From an uncultured Clostridia bacterium (GTDB lineage: Bacteria; Bacillota; Clostridia; Oscillospirales; Ruminococcaceae): 64,000 nt of DNA. The stretch spans positions 1 through 64,000 of the forward strand of contig CANRAO010000004.1 in the NCBI GenBank assembly GCA_947628615.1. The letters are read 5' to 3'. This document shows positions 8,188-17,212 of this stretch, piece by piece. Under the pieces are notes generated by a model. That model did not search any database and was not told where the DNA came from. It saw only the letters and a list, made by a program, of their open reading frames with translations. Position numbers and translations under genes: made by a program. Every line of letters begins with the position of its first letter. Position 1 is the stretch's first letter.

Positions 8188-9294
8188 ATGATTATTTTAG
8201 ATGAAATAAAACAAGAGCTTGCAGGTTATGCTCCAAAGCTATCAGAATTATATGATGTTCTGGAAATTGACGCCAATAAAGTCAAGCTGAAAGAACTTCA
8301 GGACAAAACTCTCGGCAGTGATTTCTGGAACGATTCTGACAACTCGCAAAAGGTGTTAAAAGAAATAAAGTCAATTGAAGACACTATAAAATCATACACA
8401 GATACAAAAGATAAGTATGATGAAATTTCTCTTATGCTTGAGCTTGCCGAAGAAGACGATGATGAAAGTCTTGCTGTTGAGGCTAAAACAGAACTCAAAA
8501 AATTTGCTGATAACCTCGACGCTTTAACTATTACAACTCTGCTAACGGGAGAATACGACCGCAACAATGCAATTGTATCTTTCCACCCCGGTGCAGGAGG
8601 TACAGAAGCTCAGGACTGGGCAGAAATGCTGCTTAGAATGTACACAAGATATGCTGAAAAGCACGATTTCAAAGTAATGATGCTCGACTATCTTGAAGGC
8701 GGAGAGGCAGGTATTAAAAGTGCCGCTATTTTAATTGAAGGCAGAAACGCTTACGGATTTCTAAAAAGCGAGGCAGGTATTCACCGTCTTGTGAGAATAT
8801 CCCCTTTCGACAGCTCGGGAAGCCGTCATACTTCATTTGCAGCTGTTGATGTAATGCCTGAAATCGATGACAGTACACCTGTTGAAATTAAGCCTGATGA
8901 CATTAAAATGGACACTTACCGTGCAAGCGGAGCAGGCGGTCAGCACATAAACAAAACCGACTCCGCAGTGAGAATTACTCACATACCAACAGGTATTGTT
9001 TGCTCCTGCCAAACTCAGCGTTCACAGCACCAGAACAGAGATTACGCAATGAAAATGCTTAAAGCCAAGCTAATAGAAATCAAAGAGCGTGAGCATTTGG
9101 AAAAAATCGAGGACATAAAGGGCGAACATAAAGAAATAGCTTGGGGAGCTCAAATTCGCTCATATGTTTTTATGCCATACACCCTTGTTAAGGATCACAG
9201 AACGAACTGCGAGGTCAAAAATGTCGAGTCGGTTATGAACGGCAATATCGACCCCTTTATCGACGCATATCTGAAAAAAGAAATTAAACAATAA
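8188..9294 (+). CDS. prfB: Peptide chain release factor 2
   Basis: RF2 recognises UGA and UAA stops and triggers peptide release. The GGQ loop is present (ASGAGGQHINKTDSAVRITH), as is the SPF tripeptide (SPFDSSGSRHTSF) that marks RF2 rather than RF1. I choose the ATG at 8188 because GGAG at 8178-8181 lies 6 nt upstream; an in-frame TTG at 8176 overlaps that site. This gives 368 residues. The reading frame is continuous through the position where many bacteria carry a programmed +1 frameshift, so that autoregulation is absent here. Confidence 0.96.
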   Translation: MIILDEIKQELAGYAPKLSELYDVLEIDANKVKLKELQDKTLGSDFWNDSDNSQKVLKEIKSIEDTIKSYTDTKDKYDEISLMLELAEEDDDESLAVEAKTELKKFADNLDALTITTLLTGEYDRNNAIVSFHPGAGGTEAQDWAEMLLRMYTRYAEKHDFKVMMLDYLEGGEAGIKSAAILIEGRNAYGFLKSEAGIHRLVRISPFDSSGSRHTSFAAVDVMPEIDDSTPVEIKPDDIKMDTYRASGAGGQHINKTDSAVRITHIPTGIVCSCQTQRSQHQNRDYAMKMLKAKLIEIKEREHLEKIEDIKGEHKEIAWGAQIRSYVFMPYTLVKDHRTNCEVKNVESVMNGNIDPFIDAYLKKEIKQ

Positions 9295-9301
9295 TAGATA
9301 A

Positions 9302-9337
9302 AACCGCTCGGATAATTCAAATTCCGAGCGGTTTTTT
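9302..9337. terminator. Intrinsic terminator after prfB
   Basis: A 10-bp stem AACCGCTCGG / CCGAGCGGTT (9302-9311 with 9324-9333) followed by TTTT. It may also serve the converging BspA-like gene. Confidence 0.9.
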
Positions 9338-9339
9338 AC

Positions 9340-10809
9340 TTATTTTGCTTTCTTCTTAACGACCTTACTCCACTTTCCGTAATTTATATCGCCGTTTGCC
9401 TTTTTATATGCTCTTACCTTTACAAAGTACCATTTCTTTGATTTTAGTCTAGTTATTGTTACCTTGTTTTTCTTTACTTTAACTGTCTTTTTGTTCTTTG
9501 TAAACTTATTGTTTGTCGCATATGTTACCTCATAGCCTGTTGCTCCGCTGACCTTTTTCCATTTTACATTTAGTTTCTTTTTCTTAGCGGTCAGCTTAAC
9601 GGATTTTACTTTGGCTGGTTTTGGGACGGTAACTTTGTTTATGCTTGGGTTTGTCTTTTTGTTATTTGTTGGACTAACGGTTTGATTTGGTTTGGTTGAG
9701 TTGTTGTTTGGGGTTTGTGTATTTGAATTATTATCGGTGTTATGAGGTGGGTTGTTATCAACTATCAGTTCATACTTTATATTATTTTCTTTTGCATATT
9801 GCTCTGCATAGCTACCCTGATAACATTTTATTGTTAAATCATCACATCCACTAAACGCACTATCTCCAATACTTATTACGCTATCTGGTATTGTAAAACT
9901 TGTTAAACTGTTACAACCCCAAAACGCATATTCTTCAATACTTGTTACACTATTTGGTATCGATATTTTTGTTAAATTATTACAACTATGAAATGTACTG
10001 TATCCAATACTTGTTACACTGTTTGGAATTGTATAGGTTGCTAGTGTTTTACCTATTGGATACTGTAATAGTTTGGTTTTATTATAATTAAATAAAACTC
10101 CATCTTGAGATGAATAATTCTTATTATTAGAATCCACATTTATTTCACTTAAACTACTACAAGACGCAAATGCAATACTTTCAATGTTTGTTACACTATA
10201 TGGTATTGTTATGCTTGTTAGTCCGCATCCAAAAAATGCACTTTGTCCAATATATATTACACTATTCGGTATTGTTATGTTCTTTAAACTACTGCAATTT
10301 TCAAATGCCAATTTTTCGATTCTTGTTAATCCATTTCCTATTTCTACATACGATAAGTTTGTACAATTTAAAAAGGTCTCTTCAGGAATACTTTTCAACT
10401 TGTTTCCTATTATTATACTTGTTAATTTTGTACAACCCTGAAATGCTCTGCCTCTTCCAAGTGTAGTTACACCATTGCCTATTGTTACATTGGTTAAGTT
10501 TTCACAAGATAAAAAAGCACCATATCCAATACTTGTTACATTATCCGGTATTTTAACGCTTTCTAAATTTCCGCAACAATAAAACCCATATTCCCCAATA
10601 CTTGTTACAGATTTTCCATCAATTTCACTAGGGATTTCAAGTTCTGTTTCACTGCCAGTATAACCTGTTATCTCAACTGTATCGTCATCTAATACCGTAT
10701 ACTCGTAGTCACCAGACGTCTCTGCTCCAACCGTCACCGCAGGTAATACCCCTGCCAAACTAACTGACATAATCAATGTTGTAAAAATTGATAAAATCTT
10801 TTTTGTCAT
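9340..10809 (-). CDS. BspA-like leucine-rich-repeat secreted protein with C-terminal fibronectin-like domain
   Basis: The protein has 489 residues. Residues 1-29 are a signal peptide. About ten LRR_5 repeats fill residues 60-340 (recurring IPNSVTSIGYSAFxxC). A Asn/Thr/Pro-rich linker covers roughly 345-385, and a Lys-rich fibronectin type III-like domain ends the protein (VKSVKLTAKKKKLNVKWKKV, WYFVKVRAYKK). No LPxTG or membrane anchor is visible, so it is probably released or held by charge. It has a perfect sigma-A promoter and faces an XRE regulator across a short region with repeated operators. Confidence 0.88.
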   Translation of the reverse strand: MTKKILSIFTTLIMSVSLAGVLPAVTVGAETSGDYEYTVLDDDTVEITGYTGSETELEIPSEIDGKSVTSIGEYGFYCCGNLESVKIPDNVTSIGYGAFLSCENLTNVTIGNGVTTLGRGRAFQGCTKLTSIIIGNKLKSIPEETFLNCTNLSYVEIGNGLTRIEKLAFENCSSLKNITIPNSVIYIGQSAFFGCGLTSITIPYSVTNIESIAFASCSSLSEINVDSNNKNYSSQDGVLFNYNKTKLLQYPIGKTLATYTIPNSVTSIGYSTFHSCNNLTKISIPNSVTSIEEYAFWGCNSLTSFTIPDSVISIGDSAFSGCDDLTIKCYQGSYAEQYAKENNIKYELIVDNNPPHNTDNNSNTQTPNNNSTKPNQTVSPTNNKKTNPSINKVTVPKPAKVKSVKLTAKKKKLNVKWKKVSGATGYEVTYATNNKFTKNKKTVKVKKNKVTITRLKSKKWYFVKVRAYKKANGDINYGKWSKVVKKKAK

Positions 10810-10861
10810 TTGATTTCCTCCATATTGAAAATATTATTTTTTTACTTTAGTGTACATCAAT

Positions 10862-10930
10862 ATTATACTACACGTTTATAGTTTTGTCAACACATTTTGT
10901 GTATAAATAAAAATCCCCGTTTTGTGTATA
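10862..10930. promoter_or_regulatory. Perfect sigma-A promoter of the BspA-like gene with a pair of direct-repeat operators
   Basis: On the minus strand TTGACA (10885-10890) and TATAAT (10862-10867) are 17 bp apart. Just upstream, the 11-mer TTTTGTGTATA occurs twice in the same orientation at 10895-10905 and 10920-10930, 25 bp apart and reaching to within about 25 bp of the XRE gene start. The placement fits binding by the divergent XRE protein, acting on both genes. The regulator assignment is inference. Confidence 0.6.
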
Positions 10931-10955
10931 TTACAATTAAAATGAGGTGATATAT

Positions 10956-11276
10956 ATGAAATTCGGTGAAATACTAAGAGAGTTGATTGAAGAAAACGAC
11001 CTAACTCAGAAGCAGGTTGCAAAAGATCTGAACATTGCCCCATCTACCCTGGGAAACTACATTCACAACAGCAGAGAACCTGATTTTCACACAATAAAAA
11101 TGATAGCAAGTTATTTCAAGGTTTCAATAGATTACTTAATGGATTACCGCTCAACTCTAGCCGAAAATAAAAAAGAGGACGAGCTTTTAAGAATTTACCG
11201 TTTACTTCCTATAACCTATCAAATTCTACTAATTGAGCAAGAAAAATTACTTTTACGATTAGGAAAAAATGAATAA
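10956..11276 (+). CDS. XRE-family helix-turn-helix regulator
   Basis: A 106-residue protein with a Cro/CI-type HTH in residues 3-60 (LREL..ENDLTQKQVAKDLNIAPSTLGNYIHNSREPDFHTI). A Leu-rich C-terminal helix (residues 75-102) may dimerise. The ATG at 10956 is preferred because GAGGTGA at 10944-10950 is a good ribosome site; an upstream in-frame GTG at 10947 lies inside it. It is divergent from the BspA-like gene and may repress it through the shared direct repeats. Confidence 0.88.
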   Translation: MKFGEILRELIEENDLTQKQVAKDLNIAPSTLGNYIHNSREPDFHTIKMIASYFKVSIDYLMDYRSTLAENKKEDELLRIYRLLPITYQILLIEQEKLLLRLGKNE

Positions 11277-11285
11277 TAACATATA

Positions 11286-11332
11286 AAAACTGTCAGGGTA
11301 AAAGATAACTCATTTCCTAGACAGTTTTTATT
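11286..11332 (+). terminator. Intrinsic terminator after the XRE gene
   Basis: AAAACTGTC (11286-11294) pairs with GACAGTTTT (11320-11328), with a T-rich tail. Confidence 0.85.
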
Positions 11333-11423
11333 TTACTCCGCTGTATAAAAATAACCGGTATTGGAAAACAAATGCGGAACGGAAACAATATCTCTAACAT
11401 TTTATATAAAATCAACTCACTGT

Positions 11424-11478
11424 TGTACAAAAAATCCGCCCTTAGAAAATATTCCAAAGGCGGACTGGTGCAACGTCA
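11424..11478. repeat. Degenerate copy of the two-hairpin repeat
   Basis: TTGTAC...GTGCAA and TCCGCC...GGCGGA arms with the phrase CCAAAGGCGGA resemble the core of the repeats at 6.7 and 19.8 kb. The terminal GC hairpin is missing. Confidence 0.45.
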
Positions 11479-11573
11479 TATGAGGTCTATTAACTTAAAT
11501 AAAATATAAAGCACGAGATACAAAAATTCACGTTGCGAAAAATGCGAAACGCGAATAGCCTGCGGTTCACCGC

Positions 11574-11649
<76 letters not shown>

Positions 11650-11833
11650 ATTACAGTTTAATATTATAACCGAATTCAGACAAGTTGTCAATAGTTTTTA
11701 ATATTATTTTCAACCATCAGCTAGTAAATATGAATAATTTAAGAAATTTTGATAAAGTACTTGCAATTTAAAAAGAAATCTGTTAAACTGATATAGTTGC
11801 AATTAAAATAAGGATTAAAGGAGGTGCAGTCTT

Positions 11834-12019
11834 ATGGCAAAATGCGATTTTTGCGGAAAAGGTGTAACTTTCGGAGCTGCAGTATCTCACTCACACAGAA
11901 GAACAAACAGAGCATGGAAGCCTAATGTTAAAAGAGTAAAGGCTATTGTAAACGGCACTCCTTGTCACGTTCACGCATGCACAAGATGCTTACGTTCCGG
12001 CAAGGTAACAAGAGCATAG
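11834..12019 (+). CDS. rpmB: 50S ribosomal protein L28
   Basis: L28 of 61 residues, beginning MAKCDFCGKGVTFGAAVSHS. It has the zinc-type cysteine pairs CxxC near residue 4 and CTRC near residue 50. An AAAGGAGGTG ribosome site precedes the ATG. It is a single-gene unit followed by a terminator-like hairpin. Confidence 0.96.
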   Translation: MAKCDFCGKGVTFGAAVSHSHRRTNRAWKPNVKRVKAIVNGTPCHVHACTRCLRSGKVTRA

Positions 12020-12042
12020 AAAACAGCATAAGAAATATTCTT

Positions 12043-12076
12043 AAGACAGCCGATATTATTGTCAGCTGTTCTTTTT
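12043..12076 (+). terminator. Intrinsic terminator after rpmB
   Basis: AAGACAGC (12043-12050) pairs imperfectly with GCTGTTCTT (12064-12072), followed by a T-rich tract. Confidence 0.7.
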
Positions 12077-12104
12077 ATTTAATTAAAATTGATCATGAAT
12101 ATAA

Positions 12105-12134
12105 AAACATCCGCAGACTTATTTGCCTGCGGAT
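12105..12134 (-). terminator. Intrinsic terminator of the LtaS-type gene
   Basis: An 8-bp stem ATCCGCAG/CTGCGGAT (12109-12116 with 12127-12134). On the minus strand it is followed by GTTTTTAT. Confidence 0.85.
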
Positions 12135-12141
12135 TTCTGTT

Positions 12142-14496
12142 TTATGATGCTCTTTTAGCTGTATTAGCTTTTGTGTTAGCAGAAGTTACATTTTCAGATT
12201 TACTATTTGAAGAAGTTTCCTGATTACTGCTTAATGCAGCAGCCTCCTGACTTTTTGCAATCATATCGTGGAAGATTATAGAGCTTGATATATTCATTCT
12301 GTTTTCAGCATACTCGCTTCTTTCCTGAATATAAGTCTCGTCTACAGAATCGTCATTATATCTTTCCTGAATCTTCTCAGATGTATAATTATCTCTGTCA
12401 TTAGTCAAAAAGCCTGTGCTGTCTTTTAGCTTTGGCAGACCCTCAGTATAGTCGTAAACCTGATTGCACGGAATTGCGGTTACCACATTATTGTATTTCT
12501 TTAAGTCAAAGTATTCCTGCTTAGAATTTGAATAGTAAATGCTGTTAGTAATAAAGTTAGCATTGGGGAAAACCACAATATTATCATCTGCATATTCACT
12601 GAAAAGGTCATGTCCCAGAGCATACTGATTTTCAAATCCGAACATATTTCCCAAAGTCGGCAAAGCGTCATACATTCCTGCAACCTTTGTTATTTCTATC
12701 GGCTCATACTCCTTATGATCCTTTGTCCAAATAATAAACGGAACCCGTCTGTTTATATTGTAGCAATACTCATCAACAGGTACATATCCCTCGTCGCCCT
12801 CCTGCAAAACAGTATCTGTGTAAGGATCATAGTTAAGGTAATAGTTATACTCGCTTTCCTTGATTTTAGCGTCGTGATCTCCGTAAAGTACAATTACCGT
12901 ATTTTCCAAAAGCCCCTTAGAATCAAGCTCATCAATAAGCTCGCCTATGGCCTCGTCCGCATAATGAACAGATTTAAAGTAACTTCCCAGCTTTCTTCCC
13001 TCTAAAAACGGTGCTGAAGCTTCCTCATACTTTCCTGTTTCTTCGTTATACCTCTGGTACTTGAAGTCTACTTCATAATCACTGTGATTTTCTATATCAA
13101 TAAAGGGAGTGTGATTTGTTAGCATTATCATTGTTCCGTAAAACTTGTTATGCTGTTTTGAAATTTGTTCGATTATATCGCTCGACTGTCTGAAAAATGA
13201 TTTATCTGATAACCCAAGCCCGATAGTCTCGTCAATATCATAGTCGGTAGTGTAATTATAAAACTTATCATACCCCAGCGATTCGTGCAGCTTTAATCTG
13301 TTCCAATACGACCCATTGTTTCCGTGCATTGAAAATGTGTAATATCCCTGCTCCTTTAACAGCTTTTCTATAGACACATAAGTCCTGTCGCAATAGTTTA
13401 TGGCAACAGTTCCGCTTGATGCAGGCATAAGCGATGTGTTAAAAGTAAACTCCGAGTCAGAACTTGTACCTACGCTTTCCTGAGCGTAGAAATTAGAAAA
13501 ATATATACCTTCCCTTGCAAGTTTGTTAAGATTTGGAGTAAGCTCTTTTCCGTTGATTTTTGTATCCATAGTAAACTGCTGAATACTTTCTGCGTGAATA
13601 GTTATAACATTCTTACCTTTAAAAATATCCGTATAATCATTGTCATCGCTTACCGGATCGGCTTCTTCTTTGTCATCAAAAAAGGCATGAAATGTTTCGG
13701 CACTTTCCTGCTCTCCGAACAGAACATTTAGCTGTGCATTTGTACTTGTTACAACATCACTAAATGTATATGTGTAAAGCCCGAACGCAGATAACACATA
13801 CTCTCTGTTCCATGAATTTCTCAGTCTTGAAACATCAGTTCCCGTGAGAGTTGTAGCAAATATACCTGCAAATATCAAACCTGCAAATAAGGTGTTCAAA
13901 GCCGCCATCTTGGAATTTCTCTTGCTTATTTTCTCTAATCTTTCAAAATAATGAGTTTTCTTCTTTCTCAATATAATGTAAACCGCTATATAGATTACAA
14001 TAGACAATAAAAAGACTAGATCCTTTGCCTCTAAAATGCTCTCTGTTACAGCGTCAAAAACTCCTCCAAGCTGCGACGCCGTTGACAATAGCGATACTGA
14101 TATAAATGACTTGTAGTTGGTATAGTATATTGAGTCTGCCATGGTCAGTACTGAAAACAAACTTACCCAAATTATATAGTATACAAATCTTCTTTTCGGT
14201 CTTATAAAATAACCGAACAGACCTATTATCAATATAACTGCAATATCTGCAAGTACAGGCTTTATCGAAAAATAATTTTTAACCGTAAAAAAACGCAACA
14301 CTGTTGAATTCAACAGCATCAAAATTACATATGCTAAAAACAAAATATTATCTTTGCAATATTTGATTATTCTTTTTCTTATCTTATTAAGAGTATTCTT
14401 TATATTATAAAATTTACTTTTATCCTTTGCAGACTGATCATCCAAACTATTTGAAATGTTCTTCTCCACTTCGGCTGACCTCCTGATATTTATCAT
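12142..14496 (-). CDS. LtaS-type lipoteichoic acid synthase / alkaline-phosphatase-superfamily sulfatase
   Basis: The 784-residue membrane enzyme has five predicted membrane helices between residues 50 and 225 and an extracellular sulfatase-fold domain from about 290 to 640. Metal and catalytic positions are visible: Glu303 (ITIHAES), GTSSDSEF at 343-350, His461 (NHTPF) and the YGDHD motif with Asp540-His541. The family polymerises glycerol-phosphate from phosphatidylglycerol onto a lipid anchor. In S. aureus LtaS the nucleophile is Thr300 in GKTSDSEF; here the aligned residue is Ser345 with Thr344 beside it. The Ser/Thr-rich tail after residue 720 is extra. An exact substrate cannot be assigned. 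Confidence 0.85.
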   Translation of the reverse strand: MINIRRSAEVEKNISNSLDDQSAKDKSKFYNIKNTLNKIRKRIIKYCKDNILFLAYVILMLLNSTVLRFFTVKNYFSIKPVLADIAVILIIGLFGYFIRPKRRFVYYIIWVSLFSVLTMADSIYYTNYKSFISVSLLSTASQLGGVFDAVTESILEAKDLVFLLSIVIYIAVYIILRKKKTHYFERLEKISKRNSKMAALNTLFAGLIFAGIFATTLTGTDVSRLRNSWNREYVLSAFGLYTYTFSDVVTSTNAQLNVLFGEQESAETFHAFFDDKEEADPVSDDNDYTDIFKGKNVITIHAESIQQFTMDTKINGKELTPNLNKLAREGIYFSNFYAQESVGTSSDSEFTFNTSLMPASSGTVAINYCDRTYVSIEKLLKEQGYYTFSMHGNNGSYWNRLKLHESLGYDKFYNYTTDYDIDETIGLGLSDKSFFRQSSDIIEQISKQHNKFYGTMIMLTNHTPFIDIENHSDYEVDFKYQRYNEETGKYEEASAPFLEGRKLGSYFKSVHYADEAIGELIDELDSKGLLENTVIVLYGDHDAKIKESEYNYYLNYDPYTDTVLQEGDEGYVPVDEYCYNINRRVPFIIWTKDHKEYEPIEITKVAGMYDALPTLGNMFGFENQYALGHDLFSEYADDNIVVFPNANFITNSIYYSNSKQEYFDLKKYNNVVTAIPCNQVYDYTEGLPKLKDSTGFLTNDRDNYTSEKIQERYNDDSVDETYIQERSEYAENRMNISSSIIFHDMIAKSQEAAALSSNQETSSNSKSENVTSANTKANTAKRAS

Positions 14497-14577
14497 TGAT
14501 AAGCCAATAACACATTTTTCTGTAATTCTCTTTTTATACTAATTAAATATTATAACAAATCCCTCTTTTTTTGTCAA

Positions 14578-14660
14578 CCGGCGAGCCGCCGGTGGCTCAG
14601 CTGCCTTTGGAAAGTTTTTAGAACGTGTTTACTTTGCACAACGGCAGACTAGTACCTATA
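14578..14660 (+). repeat. Single copy of the two-hairpin intergenic repeat
   Basis: The GC hairpin CCGGCGAGCCGCCGG (14578-14592) is followed by CTGCCTTTGGAAAG and ends with TTTGCACAACGGCAGACTAG, the same order as the units at 6.7 kb but in the opposite orientation. Confidence 0.85.
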
Positions 14661-14734
14661 AGCTGAAAACCTGTTTCAAGACCGGCAAACTTTCAGCAGC
14701 TCCGCCGCCAAAGAAAAATTAAGAATCAAGATAA

Positions 14735-14761
14735 GAGCGTTCAGGGGTTACCTGAACGCTC
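14735..14761 (-). terminator. Strong hairpin terminator downstream of the DRE-TIM aldolase gene
   Basis: A perfect 11-bp stem GAGCGTTCAGG/CCTGAACGCTC. On the minus strand it is followed by TTATCTTG. A near-identical hairpin ends the teichoic-acid operon at 20243-20269. Confidence 0.75.
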
Positions 14762-14851
14762 GTGTGATTAAAGATATTATAGTCGCCGTTAATCAAAATT
14801 CTTTTTTGAAAACTTATTAAAAGCGGCAATACCTATGTGGTGGCTCATTGC

Positions 14852-15832
14852 TCAATTGTCTTGGTCGTAAGTTTCCTGAAAAAATTTGGCATAATCAGTT
14901 CTTTTCTCTTTCATAAACGCAATAGCCGTTCTCGGATGACAGTTAAATCTTCCTGTCAGCAGATACGGAACATCGTATCCCCATACCAGACCGTCGTTGT
15001 GCAGCTTGACCATATGCTTTTCTATGAAGTCAAGAAGCGGAACTAAATTGTATTTGGGATTCTTTAAAAATCCTAGCAAGGTTTCCAAAGCGCAGTTACC
15101 TGCACCTCTGCCCAGCGACCTTACAGTACCGTCAAGATAACTTGTTCCCATTATCATTGACTCAATTGTATTAGCAAAAGCCAACTGCTGATTGTCGTGC
15201 GCGTGAATACCAATTTTCTTATTATATTTTTCACCGAACTCTAAGTATTTAGCCGTAAGTCTTCTAATATCCTCAGGATATAAAGCGCCATAGCTGTCAA
15301 CAAGGTAGATTATATCAACACTGCTCTTGCAAAGAAGCTCAAGAGCCTGGTCAAGTTCACCGTCATTTGCAGTTGAAACAGCCATAATATTTGCCGAAGT
15401 CTCATACCCTTTCTTGTGAAAATCCTCTACCATCTCAATACAGGACGGAATCTGATATACATATGTAGCCGTACGCATAAGGTCAACAACGCTCTCGCTC
15501 TTAGGCAGAATGGTATCCATATCAGTTCTGCCAACATCAGCCATAACAGAAATCTTTAAATCGCTGTCGTTTTCACCGACAATTCCCCTTATAGACTCCT
15601 CGTCACAGAACTTCCACTTGCCGAAATCCTCCTCGGGAAAGATTTTCTTTGAAGCCTTGTAGCCAAACTCCATATAATCAACGCCTGCAGCGATATTTGT
15701 CTCATACAAATCCTTTACAAACTCGTCTGTAAAACGAAAATCGTTTACCAGTCCGCCGTCTCTTATTGTTGCATCAACAACTTTTAAATCGTCTCTTACT
15801 GAAATTAAATTGCCCCTTTTAGTTTCACTCAT
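14852..15832 (-). CDS. DRE-TIM metallolyase, HMG-CoA lyase / hydroxy-oxovalerate aldolase type
   Basis: The 326-residue protein has a HMGL-like TIM barrel. The DRE-type metal and base motif is seen as VVDATIRDGG (residues 18-27), the HxH metal ligands as GIHAHDNQQ, and the ligand-bearing loop as LGRGAGNCALETL. These support a divalent-metal aldolase or lyase acting on a 2-oxo acid or acyl-CoA. The C-terminus lacks the LeuA regulatory domain and the DmpG communication domain, so the substrate is open. It is a single gene with a perfect promoter and its own terminator. The ribosome site sits in a small hairpin (GCTCC/GGAGC) about 10 nt before the ATG. Confidence 0.75.
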   Translation of the reverse strand: MSETKRGNLISVRDDLKVVDATIRDGGLVNDFRFTDEFVKDLYETNIAAGVDYMEFGYKASKKIFPEEDFGKWKFCDEESIRGIVGENDSDLKISVMADVGRTDMDTILPKSESVVDLMRTATYVYQIPSCIEMVEDFHKKGYETSANIMAVSTANDGELDQALELLCKSSVDIIYLVDSYGALYPEDIRRLTAKYLEFGEKYNKKIGIHAHDNQQLAFANTIESMIMGTSYLDGTVRSLGRGAGNCALETLLGFLKNPKYNLVPLLDFIEKHMVKLHNDGLVWGYDVPYLLTGRFNCHPRTAIAFMKEKRTDYAKFFQETYDQDN

Positions 15833-15942
15833 AATTATTTTGCTCCTAAATTGGAGCCTCCTCCTTTCACTGTTATGATAATTATATTACACTTTTGGCT
15901 TTTTATGGTTTAAAACTTTAACGCTTTAAAGCCAACTACTAC

Positions 15943-15971
15943 ATTATATACAAGTAATCCTTATTTGTCAA
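15943..15971 (-). promoter_or_regulatory. Perfect sigma-A promoter of the DRE-TIM aldolase gene
   Basis: TTGACA (15966-15971), 17-bp spacer, TATAAT (15943-15948). A leader of about 100 nt follows. Confidence 0.85.
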
Positions 15972-16080
15972 GCATTTTTTTAATTTATTTTTGATTGCCT
16001 CTCGTGTGAAGAAAAGAACAACATCTCAGATGAAAAATTTATTTACAATTTAGATTTATCAAAGCTAATAATGTTAGTGA

Positions 16081-17175
16081 TCAAACATTAAATCTAAACA
16101 GAACAATATCTCCGTCCTGCATAACATAATCCTTGCCCTCAAGTCTCATAAGACCTTTTTCCTTAACATGAGCCATAGTGCCGCAAGCCATTAAATCGTC
16201 AAACGAGACCACCTCAGCACGAATAAAACCCTTTTCAAAATCGGTGTGAATTTTTCCTGCGGCCTGAGGAGCTTTTGTTCCCTTTTTTATCGTCCACGCA
16301 CGAACCTCCGGTTCGCCTGCTGTAAGAAAAGATATAAGTCCGAGAAGCGAATATCCCTCTTTGATGATTCTTCCAAGACCTGAAATTTCAAGACCAAGCT
16401 CTGATAAAAACATCTGCTTATCCTCATCGTTCATATCTGCAATCTCTGCCTCGATCTGAGCGCAAATAGGCAAAACAGCACTTCCCTCTTCCTTTGCGTG
16501 CTGACAAACTATTTTATAGTTTTCATTGGTTTCTATATTGTTTGTGAAATCCTTCTCCGAGAGGTTAGCGGCATAGATAACAGGCTTGCCCGATAAAAGC
16601 GGAGTCTCCTTAATCCACTCTGTTTCATCATCGGTCATTTCAAAACTTCTTGCAGGCTTTCCGTCCTCTAAGTGTGCTTTAAGCCTTTCTAAGAAATCAA
16701 CCACTCCTGCAAGAGACTTATCTCCCTTCATTGCCTTTTTGGTTCTGTCTAAACGACGTTCAATCATCTCAACGTCTGAGAAAATAAGCTCTAAATCAAT
16801 AGTTTCAATATCACGGCTGGGATTTATACTTCCGTCAACGTGAATAATATTATCGTCCTCAAAACACCTCACAACGTGAACTATTGCGTCAACCTCACGA
16901 ATGTTTGAAAGGAACTTGTTTCCCAATCCCTCGCCTTTGGAAGCACCCTTTACAAGTCCTGCAATATCTACAAACTCAAGCGTCGCAGGAGTGAATTTAA
17001 CAGGGTTGTACATCTCCCTTAATTTATCAAGACGTTCGTCCGGAACAGACACTATTCCCACATTCGGCTCTATAGTGCAAAATGGATAATTAGCCGATTC
17101 TGCACCTGCATTTGTAAGTGCATTAAAAAGCGTACTTTTTCCCACATTAGGCAGTCCTACCATACCTAGCTTCAT
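16081..17175 (-). CDS. ychF: OBG-family ATPase YchF
   Basis: This 364-residue P-loop protein binds ATP more than GTP and associates with ribosomes. G1 is at residues 7-14 (GLPNVGKS), followed by the [10 protein letters not shown] switch. The usual NKxD base-recognition motif is replaced by NLSE (AANLSEKD), which is the family's hallmark for ATP. A TGS-like domain closes the protein ([20 protein letters not shown]). It lies directly downstream of trpS with a 37-bp gap, so the two may be cotranscribed. Confidence 0.96.
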   Translation of the reverse strand: MKLGMVGLPNVGKSTLFNALTNAGAESANYPFCTIEPNVGIVSVPDERLDKLREMYNPVKFTPATLEFVDIAGLVKGASKGEGLGNKFLSNIREVDAIVHVVRCFEDDNIIHVDGSINPSRDIETIDLELIFSDVEMIERRLDRTKKAMKGDKSLAGVVDFLERLKAHLEDGKPARSFEMTDDETEWIKETPLLSGKPVIYAANLSEKDFTNNIETNENYKIVCQHAKEEGSAVLPICAQIEAEIADMNDEDKQMFLSELGLEISGLGRIIKEGYSLLGLISFLTAGEPEVRAWTIKKGTKAPQAAGKIHTDFEKGFIRAEVVSFDDLMACGTMAHVKEKGLMRLEGKDYVMQDGDIVLFRFNV

Positions 17176-17212
17176 ATAAATTAGCCTCCTGAATAATACT
17201 TACACTCTTTTT

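Noticed and set aside
8188..8300. Programmed +1 frameshift in prfB
   Set aside because: No in-frame stop or slippery site; the frame is continuous.
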